The notes beneath the pieces were generated by a model. The model had not been told where the DNA came from and did no database searches. It saw only the letters and a list, made by a program, of their open reading frames with translations. DNA of 64,000 nt from Polychytrium aggregatum (taxonomy: Eukaryota > Chytridiomycota > Chytridiomycetes > Polychytriales): assembly GCF_025602895.1 (NCBI RefSeq), contig NW_026516209.1, forward strand, positions 1,039,757-1,103,756. Reading direction: 5' to 3'. This document shows, piece after piece, positions 1 to 11,700 of this stretch. The number at the start of each line of letters is the position of its first letter. The stretch's first letter is position 1. Made by a program: the position numbers and the translations under genes.

Positions 1-3000
1 CCGATATATTGCCTGGCGTGGTGAGTAAAGACTGTTCATGAACTTGATCTCGCGATGCTTGTTCGACATATTTATTGCGCATTGACCAGCAAGCACCATC
101 AACTCGCTCCTGTGGTGTGAAAACAGCGTCTCTCCGTCACAGCGCTTCAAACAGCAAATCCGAATGACATTCTCAACTCGCAGGGAACATCGGTGAGATA
201 GCAAGCCCAGAATATGAACAGATTGATACAACCTACTGCACATGCATTCTCACTGCTCCTTGTTTCACTAGGCAACTGCCATCCTTCAAAGCCTTGGCAA
301 GATGGGCTCACCGGCAAGAGCTAATGCAATTATAGGTAAGATGGGCACTTCGAAACCCACCGGCACGCGCAACTCTGCCACTCATCACGCCATAAATAGG
401 GGACCAGCCCACCAACAGCCAAATGCCAAATGTCAACGGCCTTGCAAACATACCGCTCGGAGCGCTCGCCGCGAGCATCGCCAACGTTCCGTACTGTTCG
501 CCGAATGCAAACCAGGAAGCGGTATGCCTCTCTGACACAACGGAGCTGTGTGGTTCTGCGTTGAAGATTGTGCAATCGCCCCATTCGTTGTCGATGATAT
601 ATTACTGAGATCTTAATACCCGCTTCCACTCTTTCACAATGGACTGGTCTCTTGCCCAGCTTTCCGATCGCTCGATCTACCCGACGTTTTTCCAAACTAT
701 GCCAGCCTCAAGCTATGCAGGGGCGGGTGAGTGTGATCGATTGATTACGAGGCTACTGAAATCTGAGCATGATGCAAAGACCTGAACGGCTCAGTTGCCA
801 CGATCACCCTAATGTAACCAAGAGCCTGTATCCTACTAGCGATCGCCGAGTTCATGTACAGCATGGGATGGCGACGAATGGGTCTCATTGTAACGGTGAG
901 CCGAACGCCGCCGCTCAACGACCACATTGCAATAGTATGGATATCGTAGTGGACACCGCGCTGACTGCGGCATCAATCTCGGATCGGATGAGAAAGTCTT
1001 CGCAGTACTCCATGACCGGTGTGAGCCTGCTTCCTGGGTTCTTGGATCAAGCCGCTGCCTTGAACATCAACATCACGTTCATGCGATACATCGGAGATCA
1101 AGCCGGTGTCACGCCAGCATCAAACGCTGCGACCTGGGACTACTCCGGAGTGATCTCGGCAATGAAGGCGTCAAAAGTCAGGGTCTTTGTGGTCTTGGCC
1201 GGGAGTTTCGAAGCATCGTGTCTGTGGCTCCAGGTGAGAACAGGAGGCGGTCACAGAGCCATAGAGCCACAGAGCAGTGCTCGCGCGATACAGGCTCGTT
1301 GCGATTGACACAATGCGACTGACACAAGCCACTTGCCACGCCATATTTGTCTCGACAACACAACGCAACGCAACTCGTCGGATCGACTCAGTCTGTGTGA
1401 GTATGCAGATGTGCACTAGACCGAGTGACTCTGTCGTGAATGCGACTGGAATCGCATGTGTCTGTAGAATCTGTGTGGCAGCAGATCGTGTGGACTGACT
1501 CCATGACCACTTTGATGATGGCCACGGCAGCGTCGCAGGAAATCTCACAGGCAACCAATTCTCGTGGTTTGTGTCGAACGGCCTTTCAAGACCTACCAAC
1601 ATGCAGTCTATAAACTCGTTGTTCGTCACGCCACCAATCCGGAACTCATCGCTGATCACCGGGGCATTCGTCGATCAGTGAGTTAATAATGACTACAACG
1701 ATAATAGTGCTATTGCAAACAACCAATTACTCACATTAAATCACCCTCGTATGTGCAGGCACTACTCCATGTAGGTTGTGGCCTCATTTTTGAATCAAAA
1801 GAGTCACGGAGCCTCATTTGACCCTTTCCACAGAGCAGGTCCAGTTCTCACATCGATATCAAGTACCCAATGGATCAATCTGAACAAAACATTCAACTAT
1901 GACGCTAACGGATATTTGTCAATGACCACTGCCTCGGTTCTCAGCCCGTGAGTATACAACTGCAGAGCTTGGCGGCAACAGAAGTTACTAACACATTTAT
2001 GTTTCAGGCTATCGTACGACTGTGCACTGTTGATTATATCGGGCTGGGACTATGTACGTATCAAAGAATATGAATCAGAGTCAGGAGCTATTCCCAGCGC
2101 TATACTGATTATTTCTTGCAGTTGTTGAAGAACAATCTGGCGACAGCAGCTCAGATTAGCCAAAATCAGGTACCCTATGGGCTTGTGAATGTCTCGGTGT
2201 TCAACACGACGAATGGGGCATCTGGACAGATCTATCTCAACGGTAAGTCTCTCTGAATACTGGTACGAAGTCCTTGACACCCATGGCTCACCAGAGTATT
2301 TCTCTCGTAAAGATCAAGGCATTAGGCAGACAGCGTAAGTTGGATAGGGACAGGCGACTCCGGAGGCGACGGCATTGTTAACCAATGCGCAATATTCATA
2401 TCCACAGAGTCGCAGAGATTCTAAGCAAAGTAAGCGACTCTCGATTCGTGACTTGCGTGTGCTGAGCGAAGCTTGCTATCCGTGATCCCGGGGCGATACC
2501 ACTATTCACTGAACGGCTATGTTCGTCAATCTGAACAAGGATTTCACACGACCAAGCGCCTACTGGGGATTAATCATGAAGCAAATAACTGCACACAAAG
2601 CGATGAACTATTCCTTTGATATCATTGACTACACAGTCCCGACAAGTCCAAATGTGACTCAAGCCAGTTTGTATGCAATCTATATTCGATCTGGTAAGTT
2701 TGAAGAATCATTGATTGTTTTAGTCACGAGGTTGAGATACTCCATCATGCGTTTGTGTGAGTGTAAGTTTGTGGTCATTGAATTAGAGAGGCATGTCCAT
2801 TCAGTCAATGCTCTGATGTGGTGGCCTCCTTGCTTCACCGACTTTGTTGGTGCTCGCTGGCATCGCCGTTCAGTGTGGGCCATACTCTTTGCGGTCTACC
2901 TGTCGCCTGATTGACACCGCCAAGCCACGGTCATCGCCGTCGACCCCGCTGACGATCACTCCCATTGTGGCACTCGCTTGCTTGCTGCCACTCACTCGCT

Positions 3001-5199
3001 TGCTGACACTCACTCGCTTGCTGACACCACACTACCACCAATTGCTCGTCCATATCGCCAGGATCCATCCCTGGTGACTATCCTGTCAATGTCGTCAATC
3101 CACTCAGCTCCGATGTCCAGTGGGCCCGCATCATCGGGTACATCGGTGTGGCCCTTTGTGTGGTGCTGTTTGTCTTTGTGGTTGCGAACTACCGATCAAA
3201 GTCCGTGGCAATCTATGGACTCGTCAACACAGCAAGCGGTGGGTGCATTGCTCTTGCCACAAATATGCAAACCACACCCATGCATCCACATCCACATCCA
3301 CATCCACATCCACATCCACATCCACATCCACATCCACATCCACATCCACATCCACATCCACATCCACATCCACATCCACAGCGAGTGTTCGATGATGCGA
3401 CTGACTGACAGGTGCTGTGGATCCCGACGAACAGCCCTCCTTGGATGCGCCCTTGGTTTCTCGCTTCCGATCGTTCAGAACCCACTCCCAGATGCAGCCA
3501 ACTGTATCCTCTCGGAGTGTTGGGGAGTGATCTCGCTGACACTGTGTTTGTGGTAAGCCAGCATGAACTCGGCTGCAGCTTGACGTGCAGACATGCTCGA
3601 TAAGATGTCGAGGTGGATGGAATATCCGTGAGTGACTGTGCAGGCGCTTAGGGATCCATTTCGCCTGTGGGCGGTGGAGAAGACCAAAGTGTATTCGGAG
3701 CAACATTTATGGCCCCCATCAACTCCTCACCATCTCACCATCTCACCATCTCACCATCTCACCATCTCACCATCTCACCATCCCACAGCCCGGTCACGTT
3801 CAAGGCACTTGGTGAGTTTGGATACAGGACGCACGGTCGATCTGATCGACGATCTGCGTTCGCATCTGTTGTTTGTGGTGCTTTGCAAAGAGCGGCGAGC
3901 TTGATCAAACGACTGACACACGGCCACATCTCAGTGCACTACTTCCGCAAGAACAGCAACTTGGCCAAGAAGAAGCCGGTGCCTGCATGGCACACCTTTA
4001 TTGTCCTGACATTTGTTCTCAGTCTTCAAGCTGTGAGTTGTGCCCTTGCATTTCAAAACCTGTGATTACATTCATTCACTCAGCTTCATACCGTCCTGTC
4101 AGATTCTCCTTCCGTCACATCTAATGACCGTGCCAAGTTTGATATACAACATCCAACTCGACGATGTCAATGTATTCATCGCCTGTACCTCGTCCGATTC
4201 GGGAATCATCGTTGAAGTACTCACAGCAAACATCATCAATATATTCCTTGTCGTTTCCGGAGCGTGCCTCTGCTTTGACGGCCTTCTTGGCTCCAGGCGC
4301 ATGTATGGCACATCCACGAGCAAAGTATCTCTTGCTACTCGGTCCTATCCAACTAACTCGATGCCGTCTCTTCCAGAAACGAAGTTGTTTGCTCCTTCTT
4401 CCTGCTTCTGTGAGTAACATGACGTCAGCTGAGCAAGCTTTTTGCCGCCCTTCTGATGAGATTGGTCCGTTTTCCACAGGAGCGTCGTTTTCTGGAATGT
4501 TGCCTTCTTCGGAATCCTCTCCGTTCCGGATCTTGAAGTGTTTTACTTTGATATCGTTGCTGTGAAGCAGTTCATAGTGAGCGGCTCTATTGTCGTGTTC
4601 ACGCTGCTTCCAATATTCCTGAGTATGAAAACCCAAGATCCAACCCTCCTCGTTGGTGGTGGGTCAGGGAACGCCAGAACTCTTGTGTCAAGAACAATCA
4701 GCAGTACAATCAGCGAGGTGGTCGGGTCGTCCAAGCCCAAGATCAGCGATACAGAGGGAAAAATGCTTGTCGTGCCAAAGGTTATGGTGTCTACTGCAAA
4801 GAGATTCAACCCAAGATGGTCGGACCTTGGCACGCACACAATGTATCTGATGGAAAACAGCTTTATGTACCTGTGCAATGCAAACCACTCTTCGGTAAAG
4901 AAGATTTCATGCTTATCTCGCAGGCCAGGCTCTAGAAACGCACATCACTGACGATTCTCTATCGGACTTAGGCCGATCACAGCTTCAAAATCATCTCGCT
5001 CCAACGATCGTGCGTCGAGTTTCAGAGAACGTTTGCAAGGGACCGAGACTGTATCCGATTCACTGTCACCACGCCATTCGAGAGCCTTCGTATCGACATG
5101 GACAGTGGCGCTGGTGTTGTTTTGTTCAACTTCTGTAACTGCGACGTGAGCATCACGGTCGCGGGCCAGATTGAGTCTGAATCAGCGTCGGGCATTTAG
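1..5199 (+). CDS. Class C GPCR-like receptor A, 5'-truncated by the window
   Basis: The gene is split into many exons and its 5' end lies outside the window; the first bases finish an exon reading ILPGV before a gtgagt donor. The ectodomain resembles the periplasmic-binding/ANF-receptor fold: LSDRSIYPTFFQTMP (640-730), AEFMYSMGWRRMGLIVT (about 850-895), and VISAMKASKVRVFVVLAGSF (about 1,150-1,210). TM1 is around IGYIGVALCVVLFVFVVANY (3,135-3,195), TM2-3 carry LLGCALGFSLPIV and ECWGVISLTLCLW, followed by DPFRLW, as in class C receptors. TM4 is around WHTFIVLTFVLSLQ (about 3,988), TM5 about 4,200-4,270, TM6-7 about 4,540-4,650. A C-terminal region ends with tag at 5,197-5,199. Predicted role is ligand sensing at the plasma membrane; the ligand is unknown. 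Paralog of the minus-strand gene at 8,799-15,171, with which it shares near-identical tracts. Exact exon borders are not all resolved. Confidence 0.72.
835..1676. repeat. Inverted repeat tract 2, left copy (receptor A)
   Basis: About 840 bp matching the reverse complement of roughly 12,477-13,318 almost base for base, introns included. Identity starts abruptly at actagcgatcg (835) and fades at the exon end near 1,676. A 24-bp stretch present in the right copy is missing here, between copies of gtcgtgaatgc. The sequence outside the tract is still homologous between the two genes but clearly diverged. Confidence 0.85.
3283..3380. repeat. Hexanucleotide microsatellite (CATCCA)n, about 16 units
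   Basis: Perfect 6-bp repeat in the intron between the TM1 and TM2-3 exons of receptor A. It produces long His-Pro, Ser-Thr or Asp-Val open frames that are not genes. The partner copy in receptor B is two units shorter. Confidence 0.95.
3728..3780. repeat. 9-bp tandem repeat (CATCTCACC)n
   Basis: About six units of a 9-bp repeat just after the TM3 exon of receptor A, probably intronic. The copy in receptor B (about 10,266-10,318) has fewer and interrupted units (a gatggatgg variant). Confidence 0.9.
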
Positions 5200-6142
5200 A
5201 GTAGGAAGTTGCGGCTTTCGCCTCGCATCTCTGTGTCCGCTTCCGCTTCGCTCCGAGGCTGTCCCTATTCGAAAAACTCGGATGAAAGCGATTCAGCGCT
5301 TACAAAAAATGGGACACTTTGCGCCTATCGCTATGCTTGGAATGGTAATAAATGCATATCCATTCGAGATGATCATCTGCACAATGGCAAGAGGTATTCC
5401 AGTATGTCCAAGAGCATCATACGTCGACAAATGGGATCGGAAGGGTGTCCCATTTGCTCAAGTGTAAAGTGTAAATGGATGTCGTTGGTGCATCACAATC
5501 CGTCGATTCCCTCACCCTTGCAACCAAGAACGCTGGAATGATCATGATTGATAATGGCCCCTCCGAATCTCCCCATGTGCTTGAATAAGCTCCTGGCGAG
5601 GCTCCAGGAAAGAAACCGCGCTGTGCATCGCAATCATGGCCCGCCAACCGAGCCACAGGGTGCGCTCGTGGCTGACTCGTGGCCTCGATCTTCCAGTTGT
5701 CCAGCCGACGGCCGGCTTCAAGAGCGCGCACAGCGGTTCCTCGATCCATCAAAGCTTGCGATATGCTGGCAGCACTGAGTACTAGCGGAACAAATGACCA
5801 TGCAAGGACGACTGGCCACGACGCCCGCCCTTCTCCGATATCGGACGAGCGAAAGAAGCGCGAGACAATCGGGGAGCTTGGCCGGTTGCGGTCGCGGTAA
5901 GGGCAGCACGGACACTCTGTGATGCAACACGCACGCCTGGTTATTGACGACCATGATATTCCAGAATCACCCTACTCAACAAGGATCTGCGTGCCATTGT
6001 CGAAAAGAGCGACATGTGCAGTGATATCGGTTGGAGCGACGGGAATCGCGACGAGACAAAACGCGAAAGTACGGCACGATGCTGGTTGTTGCTTGGTTGA
6101 GCGGTTTGGGGGTCATTTGGAGGAGATGACCCAGTCCTTGAT
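5200..6142. other. Region without a recognised gene
   Basis: Between the stop of receptor A and the first clear CCDC112-like exon. A short open frame at 5,209-5,541 (+) has no recognisable family. First exons of the CCDC112-like gene may hide here, but I cannot place them. Confidence 0.5.
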
Positions 6143-8194
6143 TTGGTTCTGGTTGCGATGGGATCACTAACAGCTGTCGTCGGGCACAAAGGAAGCACTC
6201 TGAATCGACAGATTCAAATCATTTCAAGCGACATTGAGCAGCTTCGACGGCATATCGCCCAGAAGAGTGGCGGGCGCGATTGTAGGTCGAACGAGCCGCT
6301 AATTCCTTCCGGCCCGTCGAGCCGCTGTTGTGCTTGGCTGGCCTGCTCGCAACTTTTGCTGATCATCTGCTTGAAATCCCGGCAGACATTAAAGGGGTAA
6401 AAAATCTCATGGAGTCCATCGAGCATCACATTTCAATATTCAAGAGCTCCCAACAGATAATGTCAGCCAATGATTTGCAGCGGTGAATGTGATGTGTCTC
6501 GCGCTCTGTTCACTCGGTTGATGATTTGACAGCAATGTGCCTCTGCTTCAGATTTGATCAACTGTCGGAAGACGAACGGAAGCTGACACTGGAGCTCAAC
6601 TTTCTCACCACCAAAGTCCAATCGTGGGATTCACTGCCCGAAGACTCCAGCGACCATCATGGAGGGGCCGAGTCGAATTCACTGGCCCACATCCTGGCGA
6701 AAGGAGCAAAGCCTGTCCGACTCAGCAGCGCCGGTGGTCTCCCTAACCAGATTGCCGAGTTTAATGTGAGGCGAAAGAGCGGACCCGCACATTTCCAAAG
6801 AGCATCGAAATGGATTGCATCCAAAGGAGCCCTGACACTGTCTCCGTTCGTTTTGGCAGGACTTTCTGACCAAACATGGCGGTCACAGCGGCGGATGGGA
6901 TGATCTTAGCCACAGTGCATTTGTCAAGATCTGGCACAAAAACAAGGTGTGGATGATAAGAGCAATGGCATATGCATCTCCAGCCAGGCCAGAGTGCGTG
7001 CCTAATACCGATGATTGACACTCCGGGTCGGAGACAGTCCGCTGACGGCAATTTTGATCATGATTCCTCGCCAGGGCGAGCACGACAAAGTGGTCGGCAC
7101 ATGCATCGTGCAGATTCCGGGGGTCAGTGTGCAAGACATCGAAAGACATACGCGATGGTTCGAAAAGTATCTCCAGCTTCTTGAGGCCAAGAAGCATGCC
7201 ATATCTCAGTGGAAAGTCCAAAAATCGGTGAGTGCTGGGAGGGCGCTGATAGACAGCACGCTATTTTAGATCCACTCTGCTGACCATAGCCACCACCAAC
7301 AGGAGTTGAACAAAGGCGCAGAGCAAGACTTGGGCAGTCGACTCGAGGAAGACGCGCGAGTGAGCATGGCCGTACACCGAAGAGCCGCCCGCGATAGCGC
7401 CAGGGTGAAAGCCAGCCTAGAGATGTGGAGGGCAAAGAAGCAGCAACTTGAGCTGGAAAAGAGACAAATGGAGGAGACCGAAAAGAAGGATGCCAATGCG
7501 CAACACACAAAATGGAAGCAGCGGGTGAGTCGGCGGTCCTGCATGTGCCGCCATCCGACAGGTGTTCTGCACAGCTGCCCACCATTGACTCTTGACTGCG
7601 TACTGCATGCCACCAGCACATTGCCACAAAGAAAAAAGTTGCGGCTTATATCGAAAACAAGGAAGCAGAGGAGCAGCTGAAGCGTCTGATCACAAGTGCA
7701 TCGGAGATTGTGTCGCGACAGTCGAGGATGGAAACTGAGCGAGAAGAGCTCGCCAAGCTTTCGCAGAGAGTGAGTAGCAGTCGCAGATGTGCACCCCGAT
7801 TGGCGTCTTTTGCACGAGCTCATCGCAACTGTGGCCCCATTTCCAAAGGACATGCGGATTGCAGAGAAAAGAAAGCAGAAAATCGAGGCCAAACGGCTCC
7901 CTCAAAAGGAGAAGGAAAAGCGAATTGAATCACTATTGGCCCAGGTTCGACGAGCACTCGTTTGATTCGCCAGAACCAAAAAATAGCAGAGCCCGTGTTC
8001 TGACGCTCTCTGGCGTTCCTAAATCGGCCTGGTGCTGAAAGGTTGTCGTTCATGCCAAGCCAGATCCATCCAGGATCATGCAGTTGACTGAAGGCCTGAA
8101 ACATCGCCTGTCGTCCAGCCCGGAACAGGACAGGGAGGCAGCCGATAAGGTCCGGCGCCAGTTTGAGCCGCCAAATTTGCGGCAAGTCAGGTAA
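6143..8194 (+). CDS. CCDC112-like coiled-coil protein
   Basis: Multi-exon gene lying between the convergent receptor genes. Recognisable exons are STLNRQIQIISSDIEQLRRH (about 6,200), FDQLSEDERKLTLELNFL (6,552 on), DFLTKHGGHSGGWDDL (about 6,862), and IPGVSVQDIERHTRWFEKYL followed by KKHAISQWK (7,112-7,226). Next come long Lys/Glu-rich coiled-coil exons (7,304-7,525, 7,620-7,770, 7,850-7,945) and a last exon with DPSRI and a following R-rich stretch, stopping at 8,192-8,194. The GG.GGWDD block, the H..WF..YL...KK..I..WK block and the C-terminal DPSR motif in this order match what I know of the CCDC112/CCDC148 family, which is linked to centriolar satellites and cilia. That fits a zoospore-forming fungus. 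The true start is unresolved; the ATG at 6,143 is only the first in-frame one and may lie in an intron. Confidence 0.6.
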
Positions 8195-8798
8195 ACTCGA
8201 CCGGACGACCCATACTCTGTCGGCAATAGCTAGTGTCAGCAGGTGGAAAATCACATATCGTCGTGGTTGTGCTAACTCGAGTACCTTTGACCGGGCCGAA
8301 ACTCCAGATTCACGCCACAGTGGCGCAGAGGAATAAGCTGATTTCTATCAGAAACCAAAGCTACTGCAGCGCTACTGGACAGTTTTAGAATCGAGGAACA
8401 CCAAGGTCTTTGATGAGCGACCAAATGATTCGTCGCCTCGTATATCCTGCGCTGGCCGTGACCATCCGCCACACTTGACCTCCGCATCGCTTCGCTGTGT
8501 TCAAGAGCAGCATGATCACTGTGTGCGGGGAGATTGTGTGGTCGGGGAGTAACCTGCGGTTCACTAGGAGGCTGTCGAGGTGGTCATCTTTTACTGCAAA
8601 CGATTCTGCTGGAAGCAGGCTTTCAAAAGCTACCTGCTCTATTGAAATGGGGCAGTGTTCCGGCTATTCTGACCAGAGTGTGGAGACGATCGGTGCCATT
8701 GGCCGTTATATTGTGGAAATCATCAGAGGTCTATCGTATATGGTTGATGAGGCCGCGATGACTTTGGCTGAGTTGGGTCAGACGGCAACAGATCACAC
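8195..8798. other. Intergenic, no gene seen
   Basis: Space between the end of the CCDC112-like gene (+) and the end of receptor B (-), that is, between two convergent 3' ends. No open frame here resembles a known protein. Confidence 0.5.
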
Positions 8799-11700
8799 TC
8801 AATCATGACTTTCCTCCGCGTTGTCAATCGGAGGGCTGCCTGTGATGCTGATGGATGAGTCTGCTGAGCAATAGTCATAGAACTCGATACCGAACCCAGT
8901 CTTCAGGTTGAGACGCAGCGTCTCGTACGAGGTTCTGATGGTGCAGAGCAGGTGCTCGCTTTGCTTGTTTTCCACCTTGTCGAACTCGATCCGAGTTCCA
9001 CGGATGCACACGAGCCGCTGATCGACCTGAGATGACACCTTGATGCATAAGCAGCGATCTTGACGGACAGCAACAGCAGTAGCAGCAACAACATGAATTG
9101 AGATCGCCTTACCTTCTGCTCGGAATTGATGTGACCCATGAACATGTTGCCTCGCTCCAGGAGGAGCAGCGAGTAGTTTCCAAGCTTTCGCCAGCGGGAC
9201 CCTAGCTTGCCTTCAAGGATCCAGAGCTCGACTTTGTCCAGAAGCTTGGCCTTGACTTCGATCTCTTCGGGTTTTTTCTTCTGGGGAGAGTGCGCTATCA
9301 CCCTGGATGTTATCTTCGACGACGATGATGGACCATTGGCATCGTGGCCGCCGATGAGCAGGGATGTATCCTTTCGTATGATGCTGAGGACGACCGGCAT
9401 AAAAGCCAGAACAAGTATAGAAGAAAAGACAGCGAACTGTCGACCGGCGATAATGTGGAACTGATATTGATAGAGCCCCGGGACGAGAGAGATACCGAAA
9501 TACGCCACCATCCAGAACACGACGCTCCTTCAGACACGAGAGGAATGCGGTTAAAACGCGCCAAAGCGGACGCTGACAGCAACAGACGGGTGCAACGTCG
9601 GCGCTTACCCCAGGAGCAGAATAAAGTATCGCAGTTCAGAGCTACAAAAGGGAATCGGGGATGGTCAATAAAGCCCGCCGAGCATGCCCTGACAACTGAG
9701 TGGAATAGAGACCTATATCGCATTGCCACTAGACACTCACAACTTTTCGTCCGTAGTGCTCTTCAAACACAGAGCAAGGCCAGAGAAGGTCAAGATAATG
9801 TTGATGATGTAGTCGCAAATAAAAGTGACAACAAGCACCGCGCCGGATGGCTCGCATGTCAGGATTCGGTTAACATCGTCGAGCTGAGTAATAGATATGC
9901 CCGGATACTGTTGCAGATTCGATCCCAGGAATATCTGAAAACGGTGGAGCTCAGCATGAGTCACAACGCCATCATGATCAAATTCGCTGCTTGGGCGGGT
10001 GAAAACGCTGTCCTACCGCCTGAAGCGCCAGCACGGCCATCAGAAAGAGAAGAATGTGATATCCAGGCACCGGCTTCTTCTTGGCCAAGTTGCTGTTCTT
10101 GCGGAAGTAGTGCACTGAGATGTGGCCGTGTGTCAATCGTTTGATCAAGCTCGCCGCTCTTTGCAAAGCACCACAAACAACAGATGCGAACGCAGATCGT
10201 CGATCAGATCGACCGTGCGTCCTGTATCCAAACTCACCAAGTGCCTTGAACGTGACCGGGCTGTGGGATGGTGAGATGGTGAGATGGTGAGATGGTGAGA
10301 TGGATGGTGAGATGGTGAGGAGTTGATGGGGGCCATAAATGTTGCTCCGAATACACTTTGGTCTTCTCCACCGCCCACAGGCGAAATGGATCCCTAAGCG
10401 CCTGCACAGTCACTCACGGATATTCCATCCACCTCGACATCTTATCGAGCATGTCTGCACGTCAAGCTGCAGCCGAGTTCATGCTGGCTTACCACAAACA
10501 CAGTGTCAGCGAGATCACTCCCCAACACTCCGAGAGGATACAGTTGGCTGCATCTGGGAGTGGGTTCTGAACGATCGGAAGCGAGAAACCAAGGGCGCAT
10601 CCAAGGAGGGCTGTTCGTCGGGATCCACAGCACCTGTCAGTCAGTCGCATCATCGAACACTCGCTGTGGATGTGGATGTGGATGTGGATGTGGATGTGGA
10701 TGTGGATGTGGATGTGGATGTGGATGTGGATGTGGATGTGGATGTGGATGCATGGGTGTGGTTTGCATATTTGTGGCAAGAGCAATGCACCCACCGCTTG
10801 CTGTGTTGACGAGTCCATAGATTGCCACGGACTTTGATCGGTAGTTCGCAACCACAAAGACAAACAGCACCACACAAAGGGCCACACCGATGTACCCGAT
10901 GATGCGGGCCCATTGGACATCGGAGCTGAGTGGATTGACGACATTGACAGGATAGTCACCAGGGATGGATCCTGGCGATATGGACGAGCAATTGGTGGTA
11001 GTGTGGTGTCAGCAAGCGAGTGAGTGGCAGCAAGCAAGTGAGTGGCAGCAAGCGAGCGAGTGCCACAATGGGAGTGATCGTCAGCGGGGTCGACGGCGAT
11101 GACCGTGGCTTGGCGGTGTCAATCAGGCGACAGGTAGACCGCAAAGAGTATGGCCCACACTGAACGGCGATGCCAGCGAGCACCAACAAAGTCGGTGAAG
11201 CAAGGAGACCATCCCATTGGGAGGCACAATCGACTCTACATATATGCAGACTTACAAGCGCGCCGAATGACAGATAATCCACGATACATACCAGCTCTCA
11301 AAAGCGCCGCGTACGAGCTAGCCTGTGTTTGGTTGGGACTCAGAGGCTGCATATAGTCGATGATATCGAACGAGTAGTTATCCGTTTTGTAGGTGGTGAT
11401 TTGCTTCATTATAAGTGACCATGAGCTGGTCGATCGGTTAAAGTCCTGAGAAAACGAAGAGTGTCAGAGCGATGCTCAAGATCCAGCCATCCACAGCCCA
11501 TGATTGTGCTGAAGTGTCTGTTCGTGAGCTTACCTTATTGATGAACTGGGCCACACTTGATATGATCGATCCAGAGTTTGGTCAGTCGATTATCTCAATG
11601 TCGGATCGGTGTATGGCATGGTTCTGTAGAACACTTACGCAGATACCCTCTGGCCGTAGTCTGCAATAGGTTTTCATATCAGTTAGCGTCACACATCGCC

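Larger units (their letters stand above)
2826..3985. repeat. Inverted repeat tract 1, left copy (TM1-TM3 region, receptor A)
   Basis: About 1,160 bp that is near-identical to the reverse complement of 10,064-11,208, including introns and microsatellites. Identity stops sharply after gtgcctg at 3,985, where the left continues catggc and the right gatatc, in the middle of the exon leading into TM4. The two copies differ mainly in repeat number within the two microsatellites. Confidence 0.88.

Noticed and set aside
3283-3380. (CATCCA)n as an interstitial telomere repeat
   Set aside because: The unit does not match fungal TTAGGG-type repeats and it lies in an intron of a paralogous gene pair.
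3120-3408. Open frames rich in His-Pro, Ser-Thr or Asp-Val (both receptor copies)
   Set aside because: They are translations of the 6-bp intron microsatellite in different frames.
9344-10144. 266-codon plus-strand frame
   Set aside because: It is antisense to TM4-TM7 exons of receptor B, which have clear homology to receptor A.
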